Counted from the first letter of the stretch, positions 18,129-26,296 are shown. The stretch: 64,000 bases of DNA from CAYPFY01 sp964410105 (GCA_964410105.1 CAYPFY010000018.1:1-64000); one strand, 5' to 3'. The notes: a model not told the origin generated them from the sequence alone. Translations and numbers: made by a program.

Positions 18129-18473
18129 CTAATTGCAATTAATGATGGTCAGTTTGCTCAGAGGGTCAAGGGTATGAGAGACGATTTTCTGGCATTCTTT
18201 CCGGCCTTCACCATCCGGGACCACGAAATAACTGTAATAACATCTGTATTTTAGCAGATACCCGAGAATGCTCTCGGGCAGTGCGACGAGGTCGGTCTCC
18301 GCGTATTTTCTGATGCTTTTTCGTAGGTTATCGGTCTGGCTGGCAAAGAAGGCGTGGTGGACCCCGTTCGCCAGGCACACGCTAAGGAGGTAGACTCCCG
18401 GTTCACCGGGCACTTCGAAGATCATCCTTTGGTCATCAAGCGGAAAATATCCGCTCTGAACGAGTTCTAGCAT
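18129..18473 (-). CDS. Hypothetical protein with GIY-YIG-like look
   Basis: A 114-residue protein not recognised as a named family. The pattern GVYLLSVCLANGVHHAFFASQTDNLRKSI, cut by a helix and followed by YSYFVVPDGEGRKECQKIV, recalls the order of elements in GIY-YIG domains (two strands, Q/T-D-N-L-R, helix, strand, helix). The catalytic residues of true GIY-YIG nucleases are not all present, so a nuclease role should not be assumed. It is a single gene upstream of the porin promoter region on the same strand. ATG 18473 gives an acidic, soluble protein with no signal peptide. Confidence 0.6.
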   Translation of the reverse strand: MLELVQSGYFPLDDQRMIFEVPGEPGVYLLSVCLANGVHHAFFASQTDNLRKSIRKYAETDLVALPESILGYLLKYRCYYSYFVVPDGEGRKECQKIVSHTLDPLSKLTIINCN

Positions 18474-18672
18474 ATTTTTCCCCCGTTTCTTGCAAATATA
18501 CTGTCTGTCTGTTACGGGGGAATCACCCGGACGTTATCCTTCCGCTACCATTACCGGCTGTGCATGACGAAATCACTGGATTTCACCGGGAATTTTTGTT
18601 AGAATTGCGGTCATCCGGGGGAGCCGGGCGGTGGCGGCCGGCCAAAGGGATCCCAAGCATTGTCGGACACAC

Positions 18673-19809
18673 ATGGCCGTAAAACCTTTTCGAGTAAAAA
18701 TTCCCGAAAGTGTGCTCGCCGATCTGCGTGATCGCATCGCGCGGACGCGCTGGCCCGATGAACTCGCCGGGTCGGGCTGGGAATTCGGTGCCAGCCTCTC
18801 CTACATGAAGGATCTGGCCGACTACTGGCTGAAAAAATTTGACTGGCGGAAAATTGAAAAAGAGATCAATTCGTACCCCAACTTCCTCGCGGAGATTGAC
18901 GGACACAGCATTCATTTTCTGCACGTGCGCGGGAAGCGGGAAGATTCCCTTCCTCTCATCGTCACCCACGGGTGGCCAGGATCCTTTCTTGAGCTTTTGA
19001 AGCTTGTCCGCCCCCTGACCGAAAATTCTCACCTCACCTTCACGCTCGTCATTCCCTCTCTTCTGGGATATGGCTTCTCAGAAAAAATGACGACCCCCGG
19101 GTGTGACATACATCTGATGTCCGGTCTCTGGCTCAAACTCATGAACGAGCTGGGCTATGAAAAGTTCGGCGCGCAGGGGGGCGATTTCGGCTCAGGGGTG
19201 TGCATGGCTCTGGCCATGAAGCATCCGCGGAATCTCCTGGGCATCCATCTGAATAATATCGAGGGATATTTTACCCCCTCCGTGCCGGAGGGTGAACGCC
19301 TTACGGAGGAAGAAATTGCCTTCGAGAAGGATGCTGAAGCCTGGTATGAACGGGAGGGAGCATACTGCCACCTGCAGAAGACGAAGCCGCTTACTCTCGC
19401 CTACGGTCTGACCGATTCACCGGTGGGGCTCTGCGCATGGTTTACAGAAAAGTTTTACGGCTGGTCGGACTGCCAGGGCGATATCGAAAGCGTGTTTACA
19501 AAGGATGAGATTCTGTCAAACGTCACCCTCTACTGGGTTACCGAAAGCCTCCATTCCTCGATTCGGCTTTACCATGAGAGCCGCAAATTTCCTCTGAAAT
19601 TCAAAGACGGAGAATTTGTGAAAGTTCCGGTGGCGATCGCGCGGTTCCCGGCTGAAAACCCGTTCCCGCCCAGAAAATACGTCGAACGAAATTTCAATGT
19701 TCAGAGGTGGACGGAGATGCCCTCAGGCGGGCATTTTGCGGCTATGGAAAAACCGGGATTGCTGGCTCAGGATATTCTGGAGTTCTTCAGGTCTTTGAAA
19801 GAAGAGTGA
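18673..19809 (+). CDS. Epoxide hydrolase (alpha/beta-hydrolase with EHN domain)
   Basis: Alpha/beta-hydrolase of the epoxide hydrolase type, which opens epoxides to diols. The N-terminal EHN domain (VKIPESVLADLRDRIARTRW) is typical. HGWPGS (about residue 100) is the oxyanion HGxPG motif, and QGGDFG carries the nucleophilic aspartate. YGF near IPSLLGYGFSEK and a tyrosine-bearing lid follow. The closing histidine lies in GGHFAAMEKP near the end. The frame opens at 18631, but family similarity starts at MAVKPFRVKIPE, so ATG 18673 is chosen (378 residues, normal). It has no operon partners; the physiological substrate is unknown. Confidence 0.88.
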   Translation: MAVKPFRVKIPESVLADLRDRIARTRWPDELAGSGWEFGASLSYMKDLADYWLKKFDWRKIEKEINSYPNFLAEIDGHSIHFLHVRGKREDSLPLIVTHGWPGSFLELLKLVRPLTENSHLTFTLVIPSLLGYGFSEKMTTPGCDIHLMSGLWLKLMNELGYEKFGAQGGDFGSGVCMALAMKHPRNLLGIHLNNIEGYFTPSVPEGERLTEEEIAFEKDAEAWYEREGAYCHLQKTKPLTLAYGLTDSPVGLCAWFTEKFYGWSDCQGDIESVFTKDEILSNVTLYWVTESLHSSIRLYHESRKFPLKFKDGEFVKVPVAIARFPAENPFPPRKYVERNFNVQRWTEMPSGGHFAAMEKPGLLAQDILEFFRSLKEE

Positions 19810-19873
19810 CTTCCCCCCCCGGTCAGGTAGGCCTCCCCCCCCGATCCCCTCGCGCCGATACGTGCCCTACCGC

Positions 19874-20110
19874 TCAGTTGTGAAGTGCTTCCCGTGCGAT
19901 TGCCTCGCGGAGCAAAGCACCCGCCCGGGCTCTTTTGAGCGTATCCTGCGATCGGGCTGAGTCGACGATGCTGTGCAGGCTGACAAGTTCGATGCAGCTG
20001 TCGCACCGTGAGCAGCGAATGGTGTAGAGAGCCTCGCTGGACTCACGGAGATGGAGATCGCCGAGGACAAATTCGGAGGAGGCGCAGCGAGTGCATTCTG
20101 AGATACGCAT
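19874..20110 (-). CDS. Small zinc-ribbon-like protein
   Basis: A 78-residue protein with two CxxC pairs (CTRC near the start and CSRC about 27 residues later), spaced as in small zinc ribbons. Between them FVLGDLHLRESSEALYTI reads as paired strands. The rest is a helix rich in Ala and Arg. Two other frames over the same bases lack such motifs, so this frame is preferred. It is conserved-looking but unnamed; binding of zinc is inferred from cysteine spacing only. It stands divergent from the response regulator gene at 20.3 kb. Confidence 0.55.
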   Translation of the reverse strand: MRISECTRCASSEFVLGDLHLRESSEALYTIRCSRCDSCIELVSLHSIVDSARSQDTLKRARAGALLREAIAREALHN

Positions 20111-20237
20111 GATGAAACTGCCGAGATTGTAGAAGACTGACGGAGAGGAGAGCGTTTGTGAATCTAACCAATGCAGCGCTCAGAGTCAATAAAAATAGAG
20201 AAAATATTTTCACAAAATTTCTGCCATCAGCAATATC

Positions 20238-20265
20238 TTAATGTTTCGTTAATATTTACTTAGCG
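20238..20265 (+). promoter_or_regulatory. Putative Pho box upstream of the CHAD/SixA/Ppx operon
   Basis: Three hexamers read TTAATG-N5-TTAATA-N5-TTAGCG on the coding strand, at exact 11-bp steps, ending 77 bp before the likely ATG (20343) of the response regulator. The surrounding 150 bp are AT-rich, as expected of a promoter. It matches the sites before the phosphate porin, pstC and the phoB operon, which would place this operon in the same phosphate regulon. Confidence 0.55.
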
Positions 20266-20342
20266 TGGGCTTCATATCCTACGTTCGAGGGGATATCCCC
20301 CTTTTTTCGGCGATTCGCCTGCTCCGTGACTTGATTTCGACT

Positions 20343-21029
20343 ATGAAAAAGAGAATATTGGTTGCTGATGGCGACCCCGTGTTTTTGAACAGGCTGTGCG
20401 AGACGCTGAGGTCGGAAACGTACGACGTCCTGCCGGCGGGCCACGAAGATGAACTCTTTGCCGGCATCAGTCAGCTTCCCGATCTCATCATCCTCGACAG
20501 CGTGATGCCCGAATCGGGGGGATGGGAGATCGTTCGCCGGCTGAAGCGCGATTCCGGAACCAAAGCAATCCCGATCGTTTTCCTGGCAAGCGCCGCTTCG
20601 GAGGCCGACGAGATCGTCAGCCTCGACCTCGGAGCTGCGGACTACATTCCGAAGCCGGTAACTCCGGGGAAGCTCCTGGCCCGCCTGCGGGCTCTGCTTC
20701 GCTCAAACGAGATTTCGGACAAAACTCCGAATCCATCCGAAATCCTTTCGATAGACGGCCTCGGCATCAATCTGCCCAATTATTCCATTACGGTGGATGG
20801 CCAGGTGAGGGTGTTCCCGAAAAAAGAGTTCGAGATCCTGGCATATCTCGCGGAACGCCGCGGAAGGGTGGTCACTCGTCACGATCTTCTCGGGTCTGTC
20901 TGGGGACCGGATTTTGAGGGGGATGACAGGACAATTAATGTCCATATCCGCAAGATACGGGAAAAACTGGGGCGATATGATTATCTTATTGAAACGGTGA
21001 AAAAGGTCGGGTATAGATTTAAGCAGTAA
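20343..21029 (+). CDS. OmpR/PhoB-type response regulator
   Basis: Two-domain regulator: an N-terminal receiver (acidic pocket VADGDP, phospho-acceptor aspartate in LIILDSVMPES, threonine/serine and lysine in FLAS and YIPKPV) and a C-terminal winged helix of the OmpR/PhoB class (FPKKEFEILAYLAER...VWGPDF...DRTINVHIRKIREKLG...VKKVGYRFK). The frame is open to 20265, but the receiver starts at MKKRILVADGDP, so ATG 20343 is used (228 residues). No kinase gene adjoins. It heads the run CHAD-sixA-kinase-kinase-ppx, 92 bp before the CHAD gene, and is preceded by a Pho-box-like array, so it may be a second-tier phosphate regulator. That role is an inference. Confidence 0.85.
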   Translation: MKKRILVADGDPVFLNRLCETLRSETYDVLPAGHEDELFAGISQLPDLIILDSVMPESGGWEIVRRLKRDSGTKAIPIVFLASAASEADEIVSLDLGAADYIPKPVTPGKLLARLRALLRSNEISDKTPNPSEILSIDGLGINLPNYSITVDGQVRVFPKKEFEILAYLAERRGRVVTRHDLLGSVWGPDFEGDDRTINVHIRKIREKLGRYDYLIETVKKVGYRFKQ

Positions 21030-21121
21030 TTCTTCGTATTCTCGAATCAGCGGGTTTCGTCACTTATCCTTCAGCCACAATGCCAAGTCCCCATGTCGTC
21101 TAGGTAACGCCCTACTCGAGA

Positions 21122-21592
21122 ATGGCTACTCGAAAAAATCCCTGCCTGGATCCGCACAAGAAACTGAGAGGGTGCTTGAGAAAGTCTTTGAAAATGAGGT
21201 TCGTGAAAATGATTTCTTTCGAAGATGCCGTCATGGCAGGCAAAAATACCGAAGCCCTCCACGATATGAGGGTTTCGAGCCGAAGAGTCCTTTCGATGCT
21301 GAAAGTGTTCCGGCCTTGCTTCCCTCAAAAAGCGTTCAAGTCGCAGTACGCAATTATCCGTGCCCTGATCCGATCGCTGGGGCAGGTTCGCGAATGCGAT
21401 GTCTTCATCGGGATGCTGGACACGCACCTGAGAAAGACGAAGAATCCCGGCAAAGCGGCCTTGCAAACGCTCCGACGCCGGTATGCCGACCGCCGGAAGG
21501 GGGAACTGAGGGAATTGCAGTGGACGCTGCGGCTCCTTTCGCAAATCCGCTATGAAAGCAATTTTCTCTCCTTCGTCAAGAAATCCCTCTGA
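21122..21592 (+). CDS. CHAD domain protein, N-terminal half (ends at in-frame UGA)
   Basis: N-terminal half of a CHAD domain, a helical histidine-rich fold that binds polyphosphate. HDMRVSSRRVLSMLKVF is the first conserved H-x-x-R-V-x-x-R repeat, followed by SLGQVRECDVFIGML. A complete CHAD protein is about 300 residues with two such halves. Here translation stops after 156 residues at a UGA (21590-21592), and the second half continues in the same frame 15 nt later. Together they would give about 321 residues, so this is one gene cut by a single stop codon: a nonsense mutation, a sequencing error, or a deliberate split or read-through. It follows the response regulator and precedes sixA. Confidence 0.75.
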   Translation: MATRKNPCLDPHKKLRGCLRKSLKMRFVKMISFEDAVMAGKNTEALHDMRVSSRRVLSMLKVFRPCFPQKAFKSQYAIIRALIRSLGQVRECDVFIGMLDTHLRKTKNPGKAALQTLRRRYADRRKGELRELQWTLRLLSQIRYESNFLSFVKKSL

Positions 21593-21607
21593 AGACTTTT
21601 CACGGCC

Positions 21608-22087
21608 ATGAGATTCCCTGATCCGAATAAAAGCATGCTCGACAACGCCCGGCGTCTTATTCCGCCGATGTTCGACAGGTTCATGAGCCATAAGCCGGGC
21701 GTGCTCAGATACCCCAGAATCGTTCGACGGCTCCACACGATGCGCGTGGAGGGAAAATCTCTTCGTTACACGCTGGAATTGTTCAGGGCCGGGCTGGGGC
21801 GCGAGTTCGCCCTGTGCTATTCCGAGGTTCGTCGGCTCATCTCTCTCATGGGAAGGATTCATGACTGCGACGTCGCAATCAGGATTTTGGCCGACTACCT
21901 CGGAGAATTGAGAATCCCGCGCAAAACGAATCGACCCTCAGCAAAAGATTTCTCGAGTGACGCCGTCGCAACAACAATTGCCGCGACTCGCGGCGACCGC
22001 GATCGGCTGTTCGGCGAACTGGCAAGAATTCTTGAGGATTGGGAGGAAAATGATTTCCGCGGAAAACTTGTTCATGCGGTTCGATAG
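21608..22087 (+). CDS. CHAD domain protein, C-terminal half
   Basis: C-terminal half of the CHAD domain, in the same frame as the upstream half. RLHTMRVEGKSLRYTLELF is the second conserved H-x-x-R repeat with its basic polyphosphate-contact residues, and LMGRIHDCDVAIRIL mirrors the VRECDVFI element of the first half. Whether it is made as a separate protein is unclear. ATG 21608 lies 15 nt after the UGA, close enough for reinitiation, but no good ribosome-binding site precedes it. The tail after residue 110 is variable. The sixA gene follows after 41 bp. Confidence 0.72.
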   Translation: MRFPDPNKSMLDNARRLIPPMFDRFMSHKPGVLRYPRIVRRLHTMRVEGKSLRYTLELFRAGLGREFALCYSEVRRLISLMGRIHDCDVAIRILADYLGELRIPRKTNRPSAKDFSSDAVATTIAATRGDRDRLFGELARILEDWEENDFRGKLVHAVR

Positions 22088-22128
22088 GAATTGTATCTGA
22101 TCCTTGATCAAGAATCAGGGGATTTTTG

Positions 22129-22623
22129 ATGGAAGTTTACATCCTCCGGCATGCCATCGCCGTGCCACGCGGCACGCCGGGATATCCGCACGATGATCGG
22201 CCGCTCACCGATGAGGGAGTCCGCAAGATGATGAAGAATGCCCAGGGCATCGCGAAGGTAGTCCAGGGCTTTGACATCATTCTCACCAGTCCCTTGAGAC
22301 GCGCGCACGACACGGCGAAGATCGCGGCCGACGCGCTCAAGAGCACCCACAAGATTAAGGTTTGCGAAGAACTCCTTCCCGAACAAAGCGTTCAGGGAAT
22401 ATACGCCGCCCTCTCAAAGGTGAAGAACAGGAAAAGGGTTCTGCTTGTGGGCCACGAACCGAATCTCGGCGAATTCGCCTCCATGCTGATCGGATGCAAG
22501 TCCTTTCCCATCAATTTCAAGAAGGGCGCCCTCTGTCGGATCGATATCCACGAGATTCCCCCGAACCTTCCCGGACGCCTGCTGTGGTATCTGTCTCCCA
22601 AACATCTTCGTATGATTGCCTAA
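22129..22623 (+). CDS. sixA: Phosphohistidine phosphatase SixA
   Basis: Histidine phosphatase superfamily member of SixA type, which removes phosphate from phosphohistidine on signalling proteins. The catalytic LRHAIAVPRGTPGY opens the protein (RHA instead of RHG is typical of SixA), DRPLTDEG and TSPLRRAHDTAKIAA follow, and the second histidine is in LVGHEPNLGEFASML. TTG 22126 and ATG 22129 are adjacent; ATG is preferred, with AGGGGA just upstream. Total of 164 residues is normal. It sits inside the CHAD-kinase-ppx operon, two nt before the first kinase-like gene. SixA beside CHAD is a recurring neighbourhood in bacteria. Confidence 0.9.
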   Translation: MEVYILRHAIAVPRGTPGYPHDDRPLTDEGVRKMMKNAQGIAKVVQGFDIILTSPLRRAHDTAKIAADALKSTHKIKVCEELLPEQSVQGIYAALSKVKNRKRVLLVGHEPNLGEFASMLIGCKSFPINFKKGALCRIDIHEIPPNLPGRLLWYLSPKHLRMIA

Positions 22624-22625
22624 CA

Positions 22626-23345
22626 ATGAGCCCCAATCGTAAGACACACTCGCCACATCCCTACCCCGGCCGCCTCATCATCGTCGAGGGCATCGACGGC
22701 TCGGGGAAATCGACGCAGCTCCAGCTCCTGTACAAGTGGCTGCTGAGCGCCCGGTACCGCGTCTTTTTCACCGAATGGAATTCTTCGGCGCTTGTCAAAC
22801 AAACGATCAAGCGCGGAAAAAAGAGGAATCTGCTCACGCCGACTACTTTCAGCGTGCTCCATGCAACGGATTTCGCCGATAGGCTGGCTCATCTCATCAT
22901 CCCGCCGCTCAAAGCGGGGATGATCGTTCTCGCCGATCGTTATATCTATACCGCCTTTGCCCGCGACATCGTCCGGGGCGTCGATCCGCGCTGGGTGAGG
23001 AACCTTTACGGGTTCGCCGTAAAACCCGACATAGGGTTCTATTTCAAAGTGCCCATCGACGTGTCCCTGAAACGGATCATGAACGGCCGGATCGAACTTA
23101 AATTCCATGAGGCGGGGATGGATCTCGGGCTGAGCGACGATCCGAGCGAGAGTTTTAAGCTTTTTCAGTCGAAAATTATCCAGCAGTACGATCTCATAGC
23201 CAGTGAATTCAATCTCGCCGTGCTCGATGGAACGCTTCCTATACAGAGGCAGCAGTATACGATGCGCGAGATCGTCAAGGAGCGATTGAAGGATTATACT
23301 CCCACGCCCTACCTGCAGAAGAAGGAAAATATCTATGTACGGTAA
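22626..23345 (+). CDS. Thymidylate kinase-like P-loop protein (paralog 1)
   Basis: P-loop kinase of the thymidylate kinase superfamily. Walker A is EGIDGSGKST and the DR(Y/H) motif is ADRYIYTAFARDIVRG, as in dTMP kinases. However the chain is longer (239 residues), has an N-terminal extension, and its central part (NSSALVKQTIKRGKKRNLLTP) and C-terminus differ from housekeeping Tmk. ATG 22626 lies two nt after the sixA stop. The next gene is a paralog overlapping it by 11 nt, so the two products are probably made in equal amounts and may pair. The operon with CHAD and Ppx makes a nucleotide/polyphosphate phosphotransfer role likelier than dTMP synthesis; that is inference. Confidence 0.82.
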   Translation: MSPNRKTHSPHPYPGRLIIVEGIDGSGKSTQLQLLYKWLLSARYRVFFTEWNSSALVKQTIKRGKKRNLLTPTTFSVLHATDFADRLAHLIIPPLKAGMIVLADRYIYTAFARDIVRGVDPRWVRNLYGFAVKPDIGFYFKVPIDVSLKRIMNGRIELKFHEAGMDLGLSDDPSESFKLFQSKIIQQYDLIASEFNLAVLDGTLPIQRQQYTMREIVKERLKDYTPTPYLQKKENIYVR

Positions 23346-24069
23346 GAAGAAAGCGTTTTTCGGCACAGGGCTGCCGTACGTCGATGTGAGCGAGATGAAG
23401 GGGAAACTGATCGTCATCGAAGGTACCGATGGCGTGGGAAGGTCAACGCATATCGAAGAACTTCGAAAGTGGCTCGAAATCCGGGGCTACGCCGTTGCAA
23501 CGACAGGGTGGACCCGGTCGCCTCTGATGGGAGAGGCGATCATCGAGGCGAAATCGGGCCATACTCTGAATGTGAATACCTACAGTCTCCTGTATGCCGC
23601 CGACCTGGCTGACAGACTCGAGAATGAGATCATACCGGCACTGAAAGCGGGGTTCATCGTTCTCGCCGACCGATATATCTATACGGCCTTCGCACGGTCC
23701 ATCGTCAGGGGGGCGGACCGGGAATGGATCCACCGGGTCTTCGGATTCTCGCTGGAACCCGATGCGGTCTTTTACATGAAAATCACCATCGAGAACCTGA
23801 TTCCTCGTGTTATCAACAGCTCTACCCTGACGAAGAGGTATTGGGAGGAACAGGCCGGGGAGGGGATGGATTACTGGGAATCGGGGATGGACCTCAGACT
23901 CGGGGGAGATTTTTACGACAGTTTCGTCGAATATCAAAAACGGATTCTGAAGGAATTCACTATCATGGCGAAACGCTTCAAATTCATCATCGTCGATGCG
24001 TCGAAATCGTTCGACGAGACGAACCGGTTCTTGAAACAGGGGATCACATCGCTCCTGGAACATGACTGA
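23335..24069 (+). CDS. Thymidylate kinase-like protein with altered Walker A (paralog 2)
   Basis: Paralog of the preceding gene: the two share ADRYIYTAFAR-IVRG, the ADLADRL-like segment and overall layout. Its P-loop reads EGTDGVGRST, so the Walker A lysine is replaced by arginine. That change usually weakens ATP hydrolysis, so this may be a regulatory or structural partner of paralog 1. It also has an extra insert (STLTKRYWEEQAGEGMDYW) before the shared GMDL segment. ATG 23335 overlaps the previous stop by 11 nt and is preceded by AAGGA. An internal ATG at 23395 fits the fold start equally well. The end overlaps the ppx gene by 8 nt. Confidence 0.8.
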   Translation: MYGKKKAFFGTGLPYVDVSEMKGKLIVIEGTDGVGRSTHIEELRKWLEIRGYAVATTGWTRSPLMGEAIIEAKSGHTLNVNTYSLLYAADLADRLENEIIPALKAGFIVLADRYIYTAFARSIVRGADREWIHRVFGFSLEPDAVFYMKITIENLIPRVINSSTLTKRYWEEQAGEGMDYWESGMDLRLGGDFYDSFVEYQKRILKEFTIMAKRFKFIIVDASKSFDETNRFLKQGITSLLEHD

Positions 24070-25669
24070 TCAGGCGAGGCGTCTTGCGGCGATCGACGTC
24101 GGCACGAATTCGATCCACCTCGTCGTCGCCAGCGTCGATCCGAAAAGCAGAAGGTTCAGAATCCTTGATCGCGAGAAGGAGATCGTGAGACTGGGCAAAG
24201 GCCCCGACGACATGAAGCTTTTGTCCGAGAAAGCCATGGAGCGGGGCATCGAGACGCTGAAAAGGTTCAAGCGTATCGCCGACGCCGCCAGGGCGCCGGT
24301 GAGAGCCATCGCCACGAGCGCCGTCAGAGAGGCGGAAAACAGGAAGACGTTCACCCGCCGCGTCAAGCGGGAGACCGGGATCGATACCGAGATAATCTCC
24401 GGGGTGGAAGAGGCCCGGCTGATCTATCTCGGCGTGCTCCAGGCCCTGCCGGTTTTCAATAAGAGGATCCTGCTCATCGATATCGGGGGGGGAAGCACAG
24501 AGTTTCTGGTCGGTAAAAAACAGAGCATTCTTTACGATAACAGCCTGAAGCTGGGCGCGATCCGGCTGACGGAACGCTTTTTTCATGGGGGAACTGTCCA
24601 CAAAAAATCTGTCAGCGATTGCCGCAAATACATCAGGGGGTCGCTGAACCCGGTTTCCCGAATGGTGCGGAAATATCAGCTGGACGCGATCGTCGGCTCC
24701 TCCGGCACCATACTGAGCATCGCGAAGATGATCCAGTACGACGAAGACTCGTCGTACCCGACGTCTCTCAATGCCCAGACGATTTCAAGAAAAAAACTTT
24801 TCAGGATCGTCGATGAGATCGTCTCGGCCCGGACCGAGGAGGAGAGATCCGAAATCAAAGGGCTGGACCCCGCCCGCGCAGATATCATCGTGGCAGGCGC
24901 CCTGATACTGGAACAGATTTTTGAGGAGTTCAGGATAGGGGAAATGATCGTTTCTGAGTTCGCCCTCCGCGAGGGGACGATCTTCGACTCGATAGAGAAG
25001 CTGTTTAAACGGGGCAATTATCATAATCTCTACGACATCCGCTACAATAGCGTCCTGGATCTGGCCGAGAGTTTCCGGTACGAACGGGAGCATTCCCACC
25101 GGGTCGCAAAGCTTTCTCTCCAAATCTTCGACCGGACCAAGGAGCTGCATCACCTCGGCGAACCGGAGCGGGAATACCTGGAAGCCGCGGCCATTCTTCA
25201 TGAGATAGGACTCTTCCTTTCGCACGAAAACCACCATGTCCATTCCTATTACCTGATCCGGAACGCTGAGCTTCTCGGGTTCAACGAAAACGAAAAAGAG
25301 ATCATCGCAAACGTCGCCCGCTACCACCGCAAGGGCCACCCGAGGCCGAAACACGAGGGTTTCGGCAGATTGTCCGATGGCGATCAAGCGGTTGTCCGTA
25401 AGCTCGCATCTATCTTACGCATCGCCGACGGGCTGGATCGCACCCATTCCGGCCGCGTCGCCGGGCTCCGCTGCACCATTTCAAAAAAAAGGGTGACGAT
25501 TCGGCCGCGACCGTCAGGCCGCAGCTCCATTGACCTTGAAACATGGGGCGCGAATCGCAAGAAGGAGCTTTTTGAATCAACATTCGGGACATTGGTAAAA
25601 ATATCGGCACCCGCGCATAACGGCGTATCCCTCAATTCCAAGAACGGGCGCCAGCGCCCTCACAGCTGA
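24062..25669 (+). CDS. Ppx/GppA family phosphatase with HD-like C-terminal domain
   Basis: Exopolyphosphatase/guanosine pentaphosphatase family enzyme, which removes terminal phosphates from polyphosphate or pppGpp. The actin-like ATPase core begins AAIDVGTNSIHLVVA, with ATSAVREAENR, ISGVEEARLIYLGV and DIGGGSTEFLVG (phosphate-binding loop) in order. The C-terminal domain from about residue 310 is HD-like (EREHSHRVAKL, AAAILHEIGLFLSHENHHVHSYYLI, ANVARYHRKGHP). At 535 residues it is the long Ppx form. The start overlaps the kinase paralog by 8 nt (ATGACTGA), so it is translationally coupled. Its place beside CHAD favours polyphosphate as substrate. Confidence 0.92.
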   Translation: MTDQARRLAAIDVGTNSIHLVVASVDPKSRRFRILDREKEIVRLGKGPDDMKLLSEKAMERGIETLKRFKRIADAARAPVRAIATSAVREAENRKTFTRRVKRETGIDTEIISGVEEARLIYLGVLQALPVFNKRILLIDIGGGSTEFLVGKKQSILYDNSLKLGAIRLTERFFHGGTVHKKSVSDCRKYIRGSLNPVSRMVRKYQLDAIVGSSGTILSIAKMIQYDEDSSYPTSLNAQTISRKKLFRIVDEIVSARTEEERSEIKGLDPARADIIVAGALILEQIFEEFRIGEMIVSEFALREGTIFDSIEKLFKRGNYHNLYDIRYNSVLDLAESFRYEREHSHRVAKLSLQIFDRTKELHHLGEPEREYLEAAAILHEIGLFLSHENHHVHSYYLIRNAELLGFNENEKEIIANVARYHRKGHPRPKHEGFGRLSDGDQAVVRKLASILRIADGLDRTHSGRVAGLRCTISKKRVTIRPRPSGRSSIDLETWGANRKKELFESTFGTLVKISAPAHNGVSLNSKNGRQRPHS

Positions 25670-25697
25670 GCTGCTGAGATTAATCGTCGGCCGAGGA

Positions 25698-26066
25698 ATG
25701 AAGGCAAGAGAAATACGGTGGCTGGAACAACCAAGGAGGCACGATTATCCTTCTGCATTGTCCTTCCTGAGCCTCCTCTACGACGAGGAACATTCGAAGA
25801 AACTGATTACGAGGCTCAAGGCAGCTCCTATCTCCCATTTCAAGGCGAAGGATATCTTCAGGGCGTCCTCTCTGTCCCTGCTTGGCATCAGCAACTATCA
25901 TGTCAAAAAAGACAAAGCCAAAATCAAACAGGGGATCAAACTTTCTCCGCTGCTCCTGGTGAGAAACGCGCCCGACGGGAAGGTGATTATCGCCGACGGC
26001 TATCACCGACTCTGCGCCGTCTATTCAATCGATGAGGATGCATTGATCCCCTGCAAGATTGTCTGA
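25698..26066 (+). CDS. Small ParB/sulfiredoxin-like domain protein
   Basis: A 122-residue protein whose C-terminal half resembles the ParB N-terminal (nucleotide-binding) fold: SPLLLVRNAPDGKVIIADGYHRLCAVYSIDED with the conserved DGYHR box, ending IPCKIV. No helix-turn-helix follows, so it is not a plasmid-partition ParB. It lies 28 bp after ppx on the same strand and closes the CHAD-sixA-kinase-kinase-ppx operon. The family link is by motif only. Possible roles include nucleotide binding or kinase activity, as known for some ParB/Srx-fold proteins; none can be assigned here. Confidence 0.7.
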   Translation: MKAREIRWLEQPRRHDYPSALSFLSLLYDEEHSKKLITRLKAAPISHFKAKDIFRASSLSLLGISNYHVKKDKAKIKQGIKLSPLLLVRNAPDGKVIIADGYHRLCAVYSIDEDALIPCKIV

Positions 26067-26296
26067 CTTTCCGGTAGATCCCCGGTCTCTGACGGATCCT
26101 CTGCCATTTCACAGAGTCGGACATCGTTGAGATCACGTGAATCAATGCGCTGGAGAATTACTACACTCTGGTCAAGCTCGCCCTCGAGATCGACCCGGAC
26201 GGGCCGTGCTTGATCTCCGAGCACGAGTTTGCATGATTTTGAGCCCCAGACACGGGCTCCCGCCAGAGATCTCAGCGGGGAGAGGAAATAGACCCG

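Noticed and set aside
19767..20070. Two other minus-strand frames over the zinc-ribbon gene
   Set aside because: They overlap the 78-residue frame that has two CxxC pairs, and lack any motif.
21590..21592. UGA as a selenocysteine codon in the CHAD gene
   Set aside because: CHAD proteins have no redox cysteine at this place and no SECIS-like hairpin follows; a plain stop or mutation is likelier.
25646..25659. GGGCGC-CA-GCGCCC inverted repeat as a terminator for the ppx operon
   Set aside because: It lies inside the end of the ppx coding region, has only a 2-nt loop, no U tract follows, and the ParB-like gene continues on the same strand 28 bp later.
26067..26296. Open minus-strand frame between the ParB-like gene and GNAT gene
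   Set aside because: The translation looks somewhat protein-like, but no start codon with a ribosome-binding site exists within the gap and it overlaps GNAT in antisense upstream.
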